54,702 nucleotides of DNA from Chthonomonas calidirosea (GCA_020722705.1 DYKI01000014.1:1-54702), one strand, 5' to 3'. Counted from the first letter of the stretch, positions 16,841 through 25,196 are shown. The notes: generated by a model not told the origin, from the sequence alone. Made by a program: numbers and translations.

Positions 16841-18715
16841 TCAGACTCCTTTGGTGAAACGGTTGCGGGCCCTGGCCGGCACCGAAAACCTGAAGATCGT
16901 GCGGCCCCGCCAGTTCTGCTCCCCTGCAACGCCGACGATGCGTCCCTCGTGGATGCCGGAGGCCAGCCCCGAAGGGTCGAGCCTTATCGGCTTGCCCGGA
17001 GCCGCAGTCGAGACAAGCCGTCCGTCCACATAAAGCTCGACGCGGCGAACGGGCGCTGCCCCTGTCACCGACACCTTCAGGGACACCGGTCGCCTGACCG
17101 TCATGTCGGGCTTGATGCCCGCAGTCCGGACGATGATGGGCCGTGCCCACGGTGCACATAGCGGATCACCGACGATGAGCTGCTGATAGGGACCGGCGAC
17201 GGACTGGTAGAACGCCTCGGCCAGCGTGCATCCATGCGCGTAGAACACGTGCAGGAACGCCGACGGGAACTTGGCGGGCAGGTTGTACGGCTCAGTGACG
17301 GTTCCCGAAGAGCCGGCAGCGCCATGACGTATCCACTCGCTCAGGAGCGTCTGGCCGCCGCCCCTCATGACGCCCGCAAGGCTCGTCAGGTGATCGCAGA
17401 AGGCACCGGGCAGGATACGGCTTCTGCTGGACTTCCAATCCACCGTCGCGGCCCCGATCACGGCTCCCGCCACATCGGCGCGATCCATCGGTAGAAAGCC
17501 CGTCTGTATCTCGGCACGCACACCGAGGCGCGCCAGCGCGGCCTTTGCAGGCTCGAATGCCCACTGTCTCGGGCCGGTTCGCGCCTGATCCGACGAAGCC
17601 ATGAAGTAGATCGTGCCCCTGGGCCGACGGCAATCCGCTGAAGCGCTCCTCCGCAATGACGCCAGCGCCTCCGTGACTGTGTTGGCCCGAACGCCCACGT
17701 AGGCCAGCATGCACGCGGGCAGATAGGCCCGGCCTGAAGCTCCCTGAACAGGCAAGCCTGCCGGACTCCAGCGTGAGCCGGGCTCGAACGGGCGTGGAGG
17801 CTCGACCTGCAGACGCACCGAGCGCATTCCGGCGATTAGCGCCCGGAAATCGCTGCGTGCCCTGAGCGTGGTCAAGTCAGGATCGCGCTCGGTATGCGCT
17901 GCGTTGATCCATCCGGCCTTCACCGCAAGGCGCAGCGACCGCATGGCGTCATCGGGGCGGCGGCTCAGGGCGCAAAGGCATGCCAGATCGTACATCAGCG
18001 ACGCATCGTCGGCATGGCGATTGGACAGCCCTCGCCCGATCTCGAGGGCACGCGTCAGACTTGCCTTGACGTCCGGAGCCGGCTCGCCTGCCCCGAGCTT
18101 GGGCTGGATCCGCATGACGATGGCATCGAGCTCGGCGCGCGCATTGGCATCGGCGCGGGAGTATGGCTTCGGCCTGACGGGCCGGCGGATGCCTCGATAG
18201 TACCAGTTCGCATCCATGGCGAGAAACGCTGGCTCAGCGGGAGCTTCGCCCTCCCAACGCGCTACGCCCTTCCCGAGCAGCGTGTGAAGGTAGGTCATGC
18301 CCGTCAGCGAGGCGGGCTGCGTGATATAGCGCGGAAAGGACCGACCCGCCATTGCCGGGCTTACGTCAACCGCGTAGGGGAAGCCCGACGAATAGGCGAT
18401 GCACGCGATCTGGCGCGTCAGGCGCCGCGCACGTATCTCGGCCAGGATCGGATCCAAGATCAGCGCGCGAAAGTCGGCCAGTGAAACCGTGTCACGCGGA
18501 GGAACACCGCGCAGAACCATCACATTGGAGGATGGAACCTTCCTGAGGCTCGCATACTCCCTGGCAATGGTGACGGAGGTCGCATCGCCGGCGTTGGCCA
18601 CGATGAACACATTCTCCGGGCCGAGCGCGGCTCGGGTTCCCGCCGACATGACCAAAGCCGCGACCGTCGCTGTCAACCGCAGACTAATCCTCAACCCGAT
18701 GCTCCCGACATTCAA
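16841..18715 (-). CDS. TIGR03790 family secreted protein with TPR insert
   Basis: A 624-residue exported protein of unknown function. A signal peptide (about 1-29) is followed by the TIGR03790 opening ENVFIVANAGDATSVTIARE and YASLRKVPSSNVMVL. An in-frame copy of the dispersed hairpin repeat reads WEGEAPAEPA at about residues 153-162. A helical-repeat module follows (YDLACLCALSRRPDDAMRSL, DPDLTTLRARSDFRALI), of the type seen after TPRs. Later segments (LAYVGVRANTVTEALASL, VFYAHGCTLAEAFYQSV, VGDPLCAPWA) are family-typical. The C-terminal 80 residues look like a beta-sandwich. It overlaps the aminotransferase gene by 32 bp. Confidence 0.8.
   Translation of the reverse strand: MNVGSIGLRISLRLTATVAALVMSAGTRAALGPENVFIVANAGDATSVTIAREYASLRKVPSSNVMVLRGVPPRDTVSLADFRALILDPILAEIRARRLTRQIACIAYSSGFPYAVDVSPAMAGRSFPRYITQPASLTGMTYLHTLLGKGVARWEGEAPAEPAFLAMDANWYYRGIRRPVRPKPYSRADANARAELDAIVMRIQPKLGAGEPAPDVKASLTRALEIGRGLSNRHADDASLMYDLACLCALSRRPDDAMRSLRLAVKAGWINAAHTERDPDLTTLRARSDFRALIAGMRSVRLQVEPPRPFEPGSRWSPAGLPVQGASGRAYLPACMLAYVGVRANTVTEALASLRRSASADCRRPRGTIYFMASSDQARTGPRQWAFEPAKAALARLGVRAEIQTGFLPMDRADVAGAVIGAATVDWKSSRSRILPGAFCDHLTSLAGVMRGGGQTLLSEWIRHGAAGSSGTVTEPYNLPAKFPSAFLHVFYAHGCTLAEAFYQSVAGPYQQLIVGDPLCAPWARPIIVRTAGIKPDMTVRRPVSLKVSVTGAAPVRRVELYVDGRLVSTAAPGKPIRLDPSGLASGIHEGRIVGVAGEQNWRGRTIFRFSVPARARNRFTKGV
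18231..18256 (-). repeat. Single copy of dispersed hairpin repeat inside a gene
   Basis: The stretch GGCTCAGCGGGAGCTTCGCC plus CTCCCA matches, with three differences over about 25 bp, the copy at 44439-44464. It lies in frame within the TIGR03790 gene and encodes EGEAPAEP there, so it is tolerated in a protein. Confidence 0.8.
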
Positions 18716-19871
18716 GGTATTTGGCTATACGGCGCGCAGCCTCCCGGATGTCCGATACCGAGGCCGCATAGCACAGGCGCACGGACCTTTTGCCTGCCTC
18801 TCCGAAATCTATGCCCGGAGCGACGGCGACCCCTGCGCATTCGAGCAGCTCGAACGCGAAGGCCAGCGAGTCGCGCGTAAAGCGGGACGCGTCGGCGAAG
18901 ACGTAGAACGCTCCATCAGGCAGGGCCGGTATGCCGAAGCCCAGATCTCGAAAGAGCGATACGATCAGGTCGCGGCGCGCTCGATAGGCTCCGACCATCT
19001 CCTCCGTCGCCGCGTCGCCCTGCTCGATCGCCGTAACTGCAGCTTCCTGCACGAACGCGCCTGCGCTGATCATGAAGTTCTGCTGCATCGTCTGGAGCGT
19101 CCGCATCATCTCCTGAGGCGCGATGATATAGCCGAGCCGCCAGCCTGTCATGCAGTGCCGTTTCGAGAACCCGTCCACCACGATGGCTCGGTCGGTGACG
19201 CTCAATGCCGATGGCGCAGGCTCTCCATAGACGATCCCATGGTAGATCTCGTCGGAGAGGATCGGCACGCCGATCTCCGCCAGAGCCCGCAGGCGCTCCA
19301 GATCGAGAACAGCGCCAGTCGGATTGGCCGGCGAGTTGACGAGCAGCAGCCTCGTCCGATCCGTGACGGCCTCCTTCACTCGGTCAGGATCGAGCTTGTA
19401 GCCGTCGGCAGCATTGGCGCCAATCTGAACGGGCACGCCGCCGAAGAAACGGATGAAGTTCGGATAGCATGGGTAGTGGGGCGTGGCCATGATGACCTCG
19501 TCGCCCGGACGGATGAGCGCTCCGAATGCATAGAGCATGGCCTGCGACGATCCGGCGGTGACCATGATTCGATCGGCGCTGACCTCGACGCCGTGCCGTG
19601 CAGAGCAGTTCCGCGCGATGGCCTCCCGCAATCTCAGGCTCCCGAGCGAGTGGGTATAGTGCGTATGCCCATCGCGCACGGCTCGAATGGCCGACTCGCA
19701 GATCGGCTCGGGCGTCGGGAAATCGGGCTCGCCCACTTCGAGATGGATGACGGAGCGCCCTTGGCGCTGCATCTCCTGGGCGCGCTCCAGGACTTCCATG
19801 ACGAGGAAGGGCTGCAATCCGGCCGCGCGGTCGGCTATGTCGAAGGAGTCACTCATGCTCGAAGATGCCAT
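18684..19871 (-). CDS. Class I/II PLP-dependent aminotransferase
   Basis: A 395-residue fold-type I aminotransferase close to aspartate/aromatic aminotransferases. It shows HLEVGEPDFPTPEPI, the cofactor segment GSSQAMLYAFGALIRPGDEV, NSPANPTG, the Asp of SDEIYHGIVYGE, the Schiff-base lysine in GFSKRHCMTGWRLGY (about Lys237) and a C-terminal RLCYAAS arginine. The start could be the ATG at 19871 or 19856; neither has a good ribosome site. At 19856 its start codon shares two bases with the start of the divergent gene. The amino acid substrate cannot be told. Confidence 0.9.
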   Translation of the reverse strand: MASSSMSDSFDIADRAAGLQPFLVMEVLERAQEMQRQGRSVIHLEVGEPDFPTPEPICESAIRAVRDGHTHYTHSLGSLRLREAIARNCSARHGVEVSADRIMVTAGSSQAMLYAFGALIRPGDEVIMATPHYPCYPNFIRFFGGVPVQIGANAADGYKLDPDRVKEAVTDRTRLLLVNSPANPTGAVLDLERLRALAEIGVPILSDEIYHGIVYGEPAPSALSVTDRAIVVDGFSKRHCMTGWRLGYIIAPQEMMRTLQTMQQNFMISAGAFVQEAAVTAIEQGDAATEEMVGAYRARRDLIVSLFRDLGFGIPALPDGAFYVFADASRFTRDSLAFAFELLECAGVAVAPGIDFGEAGKRSVRLCYAASVSDIREAARRIAKYLECREHRVED

Positions 19872-20301
19872 GCTCGACGATGCCCGATTCGATCAGGTGC
19901 AGCGCGAGCTGCTGGCCGCCACCGACGCGATCCTTACCGCCATCGCTGCAGGCGACGCCGCGACTTATGCTTCGCTGTGCGTCCCCGAGTTATCCTGCTA
20001 CGAGGACGTGTGCCCGTATAGAATAGACGGCGTCGCGTTTCACCTGCACCTCGTTCAGCGAGCGGCATCGCGCCCCCAACCCGTGCGCACCGACATCCTG
20101 ACCCCAAGGGTGCAGGTCTACGGCGATACTGGCATTGTGACCTGCACGCGCCTCATCACCCATGACGATGCGCCGGTCGAGAGCGAAGCGTATCGAAACC
20201 CCGGCGCCGGCCTGCGATGGGAGACCTTCAATGAGACGCGCGTGTTCGTCAGGCAGGGCGGAGGGTGGAGGATGGTGCACTTCCACAGGTCGCGAACGTG
20301 A
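19855..20301 (+). CDS. SnoaL-like / CaMKII association-domain-like protein
   Basis: A 148-residue cone-fold (NTF2-like) protein. I chose the ATG at 19855 because AAGGAG (19843-19848) lies 6 nt upstream. The helix LLAATDAILTAIAAGDAATY, the acidic pocket segment LSCYEDVCPYRIDGVAFHLH and the closing strands FNETRVFVRQGGGWRMVHFH are those of the CaMKII association-domain subgroup. Such proteins are small ligand-binding or scaffold domains, and no reaction can be assigned. Its stop overlaps the GTG start of the next gene, and its start overlaps the divergent aminotransferase gene. Confidence 0.75.
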   Translation: MLEDAMLDDARFDQVQRELLAATDAILTAIAAGDAATYASLCVPELSCYEDVCPYRIDGVAFHLHLVQRAASRPQPVRTDILTPRVQVYGDTGIVTCTRLITHDDAPVESEAYRNPGAGLRWETFNETRVFVRQGGGWRMVHFHRSRT

Positions 20302-21110
20302 GCGCACGCTCCGAGCACGGCGGCTCGATCACCCGCGCGGCGCTGCTGGCCGCCGGTCGAGGAACCCGGCTGGGCGAGTTGACGGCTCACACGCCGAAGC
20401 CGCTCATCGAGGTGCGGGGCAAGTCCCTCCTTACATGGATCATCGAGGGGCTGCGCGATGCAGGCATCGGCGAGTTCCTCTGCGTCATCGGATACCTCGG
20501 TGATGCCATTCGAGAGCGCTACGGTGACGGCTCTTCACTGGGCGTGCGCATGGAGTATGTCCGGCAGTTCGACGCGCACGGCACCGGCGCGGCGCTCCGA
20601 TTGGCGCGGGCGTTCGCCCAGGACGGCCCCATCCTCATGTCGTTCGGCGACATCCTCACCAACTATGGCCACTATCGTGACCTGCTCGATGCCTTTCGAG
20701 GGCGCGGCCATGCAGCCGTCATGGGCATCAACCCCATGGCTGATGTCAGCGCCGGCGCGGCGGTGATTCGCGATGGCACCCAGGTCGTCCGCATCGTTGA
20801 GAAGCCCGGTCCCGGCGACCCCGTGAGCCAGTGGAACCAGGCGGGGGTCACCGCATTCGGCGAGGCTGTCTGGCCGGTTCTGGAGCGTATCCCGCAGTCC
20901 CCGAGGGGCGAATACGAGATCACAGCGGCCATGTCCATGCTCATCGCCGGGGGGCACAAGGTGAGCGCCGTCGAGTTCAACGGCTTCTGGTCCGATGTCG
21001 GCACCCCCGAGGCGCTTGCCGCGGCCCAGCGCAGTTGGCTCGAGCCTTCGCAGGTCTCGCCCGGTCGGCTCGCCGACGCACCCGAAATGCTTCTGCCCGT
21101 CCGTGCGTAA
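20298..21110 (+). CDS. Nucleotidyltransferase (sugar-phosphate type)
   Basis: A 270-residue NDP-sugar-synthase-like protein. It has the signature AALLAAGRGTRLGELT with HTPKPLIEV, the IMSFGDIL metal loop, GINPMADVSAGAAVI, the EKPG motif and GFWSDVGTPEALAAA. I chose the GTG at 20298, which overlaps the previous stop (GTGA). A sugar-1-phosphate nucleotidyltransferase role is the family expectation; the nucleotide and sugar are not determinable. The last 15 or so codons (GRLADAPEMLLPVRA) are encoded by a dispersed 55-bp repeat also present at 25141-25196, so the native C-terminus was probably replaced. Confidence 0.85.
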   Translation: MSARSEHGGSITRAALLAAGRGTRLGELTAHTPKPLIEVRGKSLLTWIIEGLRDAGIGEFLCVIGYLGDAIRERYGDGSSLGVRMEYVRQFDAHGTGAALRLARAFAQDGPILMSFGDILTNYGHYRDLLDAFRGRGHAAVMGINPMADVSAGAAVIRDGTQVVRIVEKPGPGDPVSQWNQAGVTAFGEAVWPVLERIPQSPRGEYEITAAMSMLIAGGHKVSAVEFNGFWSDVGTPEALAAAQRSWLEPSQVSPGRLADAPEMLLPVRA

Positions 21111-21120
21111 GGGACAACGG
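21066..21120. repeat. 55-bp dispersed repeat, copy 1
   Basis: This stretch is nearly identical (a few substitutions and one 1-bp gap) to 25141-25196. The shared core is GAAATGCTTCTGCCC followed by GTCCGTGCGTAAGGG and CAACGG. Here it supplies the last codons and the TAA stop of the nucleotidyltransferase gene. Confidence 0.85.
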
Positions 21121-21169
21121 TGTGACAGCGCACCGGTGACCTGATAGGACGGAGGCGGATGGACTGGCC

Positions 21170-22780
21170 ATGGGTTCGGATGAGAAGCGCGTCATGATGG
21201 GAGCGCCTGCGGCGCGGCGGGCCCGAGCCGCTGCGGCGCGACGGCTGCTCTGGATCGTCGTTCTCGCGGCGATGGCGGCTGCGGCTGTCTACTACCGGTC
21301 GCGCCCCGCTCGGGTTGAGACGACGGCCCCGGTCGTGGAGTCGGTGACGGAGAGCATCGCGGCCACGGGCCGGATCGAAGGCGCGCAGGAAACAAACGTC
21401 TCGTCCGCGGTGCCGGGGCGCGTGCGGCGCTTGCTTGTTGCGGAGGGCGACCGGGTCGAGGCCGGAGCGGCGCTCGCCATCCTCGACAACAGCGTCGAGA
21501 CGGCGGAGGTCGAGGCTGCCCGCGCGGCTCTGCTGACGGCGCTGGCCCAGCTTCGCCAGGCCTCAGCTCCGACCCGGCGCTCGGAACTCGCGCGGACCCG
21601 TGCCGATGCGGAGCAATCGGTGCGCGTCGCTCAGGCGAAGCTAGCCGCTGCCGAGCACAGGCTGGCCGAACTGGTGCGCGGTCCCACTGCCGAGCAGATC
21701 GAAGCGGCGGCGGCGGCTCTGGCCTCGGCCGAGTATCGGTCCCGCGCTGCGGCGTCGGCTGCCGATCAGGCTCGCGCTCGGCTGGCTCAGGCCGAGCGGG
21801 ACCTGCGGCGTCAAACTGCGCTCGTGGCCGATGGCGCTGTCTCACAATCGGATGCCGATCGGGCGCAGACGACTCGCGATGAGGCAGAAGCGGCCCTCAA
21901 GACTGCCGAGGAGTCGCGTGGAGCGGCCGAGAACGCCCAGCGTGAGGCTGCGGCGCGGCTGGCGGAGCTTCGGGCAGGAACGCGCAAAGAGACGTTGGAC
22001 CTCGCCCGTGCCGAAGTCCTGGCGGCTCGCGCCACGCTTCAGGGCGCAACCCGCGTCGGGGCGGCTCAAATCGAAACCGCCGTCATCGGACCGCGCGGTG
22101 TTGACATAGCTGTGGCCCGAACGCGCGTCGCCGAAGCCCAGCGGTCGCTGGACCTTGCACGGGCACGACTGGCCGATACGGTGGTCCGCGCGCCGGCGGC
22201 CGGGCTGATATCGAAGGTGCTTGCCTATCCCGGCGCGTCGTTGGCCGCTTCATCGCCGCTGCTGCGCCTCGTTCCGGCCAACCCGCTCGAAGTCGTGGTG
22301 GACGTTGACGAGAACTACCTCGGAAAGGTCCGACCCGGTCTGGAGGCCATTGTTGCCAGTGATGCCTTCCCCGGCGAGCGCGCCCTGGGACGGGTGACGC
22401 GCGTCGGCGCTCAGGTGGATCGGGATCGCGGCTCCATCGAGGTCCGCGTGCTTCCGATGCGGCAATACGGCTGGCTTCGCCCCGGACAGACGGTCTCGGT
22501 CAATGTCATCGTTTCTGCCGAACGGCGTATGCTGACCGTGCCTCTCACGGCAGTCACGACACAGGGCATGGGCTCGTCAGCGGCGGCGCAGGCGCAGGTC
22601 TACGTGGTCGCGAACGGCGTGGTGCGTGCCCGCAATGTGCGCACCGGCGCGCCAGGCGCCAGGCGCATGCCGATCGTCGAGGGCATCGGCGAGGCTGATC
22701 GCGTGGTGGTGGACGCGTCCACGGTCAAGCCCGGCCAACGCGTTGAGGCCGCAACGGCCTCAGATAGGCCGGCACGGTGA
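21170..22780 (+). CDS. Periplasmic adaptor (HlyD/MacA-type membrane fusion protein)
   Basis: A 536-residue adaptor anchored by one N-terminal membrane helix (LLWIVVLAAMAAAAVYY). The first lipoyl half-motif is VPGRVRRLLVAEGDRVEAGA. A long alanine/arginine-rich coiled coil runs from about 110 to 320 and is longer than in MacA. The second lipoyl half is VVRAPAAGLISKVLAYPGA, and a beta-barrel domain with VVVDVDENYLGKVRPG follows. A GGAGG lies too far upstream of the ATG at 21170 to be ideal, so the start is uncertain by several codons. It is followed by permease and ATPase genes, forming a DevBCA/MacAB-like export operon. Confidence 0.88.
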   Translation: MGSDEKRVMMGAPAARRARAAAARRLLWIVVLAAMAAAAVYYRSRPARVETTAPVVESVTESIAATGRIEGAQETNVSSAVPGRVRRLLVAEGDRVEAGAALAILDNSVETAEVEAARAALLTALAQLRQASAPTRRSELARTRADAEQSVRVAQAKLAAAEHRLAELVRGPTAEQIEAAAAALASAEYRSRAAASAADQARARLAQAERDLRRQTALVADGAVSQSDADRAQTTRDEAEAALKTAEESRGAAENAQREAAARLAELRAGTRKETLDLARAEVLAARATLQGATRVGAAQIETAVIGPRGVDIAVARTRVAEAQRSLDLARARLADTVVRAPAAGLISKVLAYPGASLAASSPLLRLVPANPLEVVVDVDENYLGKVRPGLEAIVASDAFPGERALGRVTRVGAQVDRDRGSIEVRVLPMRQYGWLRPGQTVSVNVIVSAERRMLTVPLTAVTTQGMGSSAAAQAQVYVVANGVVRARNVRTGAPGARRMPIVEGIGEADRVVVDASTVKPGQRVEAATASDRPAR

Positions 22781-24015
22781 GGTTCGAGGCGACCGTCGCG
22801 ACCCGCCACCTCGTTTCCGGGCGCGGCCAGACGCTCCTGACGGTTGGGGCCGTGGCCATAGCGGTGACGGTGATCGTATTCATCACCAGCCTGATTCAGG
22901 GACTGCAGGCCCGGATCGTCAACGACCTGATCGGCTCGCTGCCCCACGTGACCGTCAAGCCTGCGGAACGACCCGCACGTCCGCTCAGCCAGGCTGCGTC
23001 CGATAGGCCTGGCCTCGCCACGTCGCTCGTGCAGCCGTCCACGGAACGGAGGGCGCACTTCGACGATGTGCCCCGCGTCGAGCAGCAGCTTGCGTCCTTC
23101 CCCGGCGTGAAGTCGGTCGCGCCCGCCATCCGGGGCCAGGCGTTCCTGATTCACGGCGCCAAGCAGTTCGGCGTCTCCGTTTCGGGCGGCGCCCCGGCGC
23201 TTCAGGAGCGCATCGCCGGCCTGCAGAAAGACCTTGTGGCCGGCCGGTGGCTCGAGCTGGGTCCCGATGAGATCGTGATCGGAGTCAGGCTTGCCAACGA
23301 GGCAGGGATCGGCCTGGGCGACCGAGTCCGGCTGATCTCCTCCGAGGGGGTTGACGGGGTGTATACGGTCGCCGGCCTGTTCGATACAGGCCAGAACTCG
23401 ACGGACCTCGGCGCGGTCTTCACCGACCTCAGGACGGCCCAGAGGCTGTTTCGTCTGCAGGGATCGGTATCGTCCTTCCTGATCAAGCTCGATGACCCGT
23501 TCATGGCCAACACCACGGCCGATGCGATCGCCGGCGCACTGGGACACGACGCCGAAAGCTGGATGCGCGAGCAGGCGCAGTTCGTCAACGGCCTGCGCGC
23601 CCAGAGCTCATCGAGCGCCATGATCTCGCTTTTCGCGCTGCTCGCCTCGGCCTTCAGCATCGCCGCTGTCCTGATCGTCTCGGTGATCCAGAAGAGCAAA
23701 GAGATCGGCATCCTCAAGAGCATGGGCGCGCGGAACCGGCAGATCCAGCTCATCTTCGGACTTGAGGGTCTCATCATCGCGGTGGCCGGCGCCATCCTGG
23801 GATGCGGGCTCGGCTATGGGATTCTGAGAATGCTGGCCGGCGTGCGTCAGGTGGCCCGATTCGGCAAGGTGGACCAGCTCTTCCCGATCTCGTTCGACGT
23901 GGCGATCTTCGCTGGAGCAGCCATTGCGGCAATCCTGACCACGCTGATCGCGGCCACCCTTCCTGCGCGCAGGGCAGCGAGGATGGACCCCGTGGAGATC
24001 ATCCATGGCAACTGA
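22777..24015 (+). CDS. ABC transporter permease, FtsX/MacB/LolC type
   Basis: A 412-residue four-helix permease. TM1 is near residues 20-40 (TLLTVGAVAIAVTVIVFITS). A large periplasmic MacB-like domain spans about 60-280 (PRVEQQLASFPGVKSVAPA, GVDGVYTVAGLFDTG). Three C-terminal helices end in the cytoplasmic motif LPARRAARMDPVEIIHG, the coupling sequence of FtsX-like permeases. The GTG start overlaps the adaptor stop (GTGA). It overlaps the ATPase gene by 11 bp. With its partners it probably exports a lipid, lipoprotein or small molecule across the envelope. Confidence 0.9.
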   Translation: MRFEATVATRHLVSGRGQTLLTVGAVAIAVTVIVFITSLIQGLQARIVNDLIGSLPHVTVKPAERPARPLSQAASDRPGLATSLVQPSTERRAHFDDVPRVEQQLASFPGVKSVAPAIRGQAFLIHGAKQFGVSVSGGAPALQERIAGLQKDLVAGRWLELGPDEIVIGVRLANEAGIGLGDRVRLISSEGVDGVYTVAGLFDTGQNSTDLGAVFTDLRTAQRLFRLQGSVSSFLIKLDDPFMANTTADAIAGALGHDAESWMREQAQFVNGLRAQSSSSAMISLFALLASAFSIAAVLIVSVIQKSKEIGILKSMGARNRQIQLIFGLEGLIIAVAGAILGCGLGYGILRMLAGVRQVARFGKVDQLFPISFDVAIFAGAAIAAILTTLIAATLPARRAARMDPVEIIHGN

Positions 24016-24724
24016 AGCGCGGGTCGCCGTTGAGGGCATCGGGCTTCGCAAGGTTTACGGCCTGGACACGCCGTTTCCGGTCGAGGTCCTGCAGGGCGTA
24101 GACGTCCGGGTCACAGCGGGCGAGTTCGTGGCCATCGTCGGCCAGAGCGGATCGGGCAAGACCACGCTCCTGAACCTGCTCGGCGCGCTGGACCGTCCGA
24201 CGGCCGGAAGGGTCATCCTCGATGGGCGGGACACTGCCGAGCTTGGCGACGATGATCTCGCCGACCTTCGCAATCGGGCTGTCGGCTTCGTGTTCCAGTT
24301 CCACTATCTGCTGCCCGAGTTCACGTGCCTGGAGAACGCCCTGATGCCGCTCAAGATCCGCCAGGGCGCCGCATCGCGGGAAGACGTCGAGCGCGTCACG
24401 GCGTTGCTCGCCCGTGTCGGTCTTGGCGACCAGTTGCGCAAGCGTCCCAGCCAGATGTCGGGCGGCCAGCAGCAGAGGGCCGCCGTCATCCGCGCGCTCG
24501 CGGCACAGCCCAGACTCGTCTTGGCCGATGAGCCGACCGGAAACCTCGACGTGCGCGCCGGCCAGGAGGTATTCGACATGATGCGCGAGATGACCCGCGA
24601 GACGGGCGTCGCCTTCGTCATGGTGACGCACGACGAGCAGCTTGCCGACGCCGCCGACCGGATCATCCACGTCGAGCTGGGACGAGTGCATGAGCATGAG
24701 CATATTCTGAAGGGTGAAGGATGA
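24005..24724 (+). CDS. ABC transporter ATPase, LolD/MacB type
   Basis: A 239-residue ATPase for the preceding permease. Walker A is GQSGSGKTTLL (about 46-56), the signature MSGGQQQRAAVIRAL, Walker B LVLADEPTGNLD, and the H-loop VTHD. Its length and the FPVEVLQGVDVRVTAGEFVAI opening match the LolD/MacB-type family. The final residues ILKGEG and the stop codon lie inside a 7-bp tandem repeat (24709-24785), so the native C-terminal end has probably been altered. Confidence 0.93.
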   Translation: MATEARVAVEGIGLRKVYGLDTPFPVEVLQGVDVRVTAGEFVAIVGQSGSGKTTLLNLLGALDRPTAGRVILDGRDTAELGDDDLADLRNRAVGFVFQFHYLLPEFTCLENALMPLKIRQGAASREDVERVTALLARVGLGDQLRKRPSQMSGGQQQRAAVIRALAAQPRLVLADEPTGNLDVRAGQEVFDMMREMTRETGVAFVMVTHDEQLADAADRIIHVELGRVHEHEHILKGEG

Positions 24725-24785
24725 AGGGTGAAGGATGAAGGACGAAGGATGAAGGGTGAAGGGCGAAGGAGGAAGGGTGAAGGGC
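24709..24785. repeat. 7-bp tandem repeat, eleven units
   Basis: Eleven contiguous units of GAAGGRN (mostly GAAGGGT or GAAGGAT) from 24709 to 24785. The TGA of the ATPase gene (24722-24724) falls within the second and third units. The opposite strand would read as a LHPSSFI-type heptad peptide. The block abuts the broken hydrolase at 24787. Confidence 0.95.
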
Positions 24786-24786
24786 C

Positions 24787-25080
24787 TATGGCCAACGCTC
24801 GAGCCAATCCCACGCATCGCGCTGCATCCTGGGATTGAACTCGTGGGGTGTGTCGTACATGCGTGTTCTGATCCTGTCGGACGCCCCCGCTTTGGCCCAC
24901 AACGCAGCGAGCTTCTCGAACGCCGCCTGAACGCCCTTCGGCGCGAACAGGGTATCCGTGCGATCCGTTGATGACCAGCATCGGGGTCGGCCGTTGCCTG
25001 CGACGCGATGCAGGGATAGAGCGACCCGACATCGGCCCCAGTGGAGGCGTGACGCACGGAGCAGGGCGAGAGGCGTGCAC
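24787..25080 (-). pseudogene. Frameshifted alpha/beta hydrolase C-terminal remnant
   Basis: On the minus strand one frame reads PMLVINGS, a usual core of acetyl-xylan-esterase-like hydrolases before the acid residue. The next frame continues DTLFAPKGVQAAFEKLAALW and MYDTPHEFNPRMQRDAWDWL to a stop, including the HEFN that normally holds the catalytic His. A third frame upstream reads LYPCIASQA. At least two frameshifts are needed to join them, and no N-terminal half or nucleophile is present. The fragment lies between the 7-bp and 9-bp repeats. Confidence 0.6.
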
Positions 25081-25090
25081 TCATTGGTCC

Positions 25091-25126
25091 GATCGGACTG
25101 ATCCGACTGATCCGACTGATCGGACC
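25091..25126. repeat. 9-bp tandem repeat, four units
   Basis: Units start at 25091, 25100, 25109 and 25118, with consensus GATCSGACY. They are the same family as 13365-13409. Confidence 0.85.
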
Positions 25127-25140
25127 CATCGTCCCCCTGG

Positions 25141-25196
25141 GCGGCTCGCCTGCGCCCCCGAAATGCTTCTGCCCCGTCCGTGCGTAAGGGGCAACG
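25141..25196. repeat. 55-bp dispersed repeat, copy 2
   Basis: This is the second copy of the unit at 21066-21120, here in a non-coding stretch before the 3' end of the M24 peptidase gene. From 25197 to 25261 I see nothing else. Confidence 0.85.

Noticed and set aside
18399-20021. Plus-strand frame of 540 codons
   Set aside because: Antisense to the aminotransferase gene; composition is that of a shadow frame.
24709-24785. Possible CRISPR array
   Set aside because: The repeat is 7 bp without spacers, and there are no cas genes in the window.
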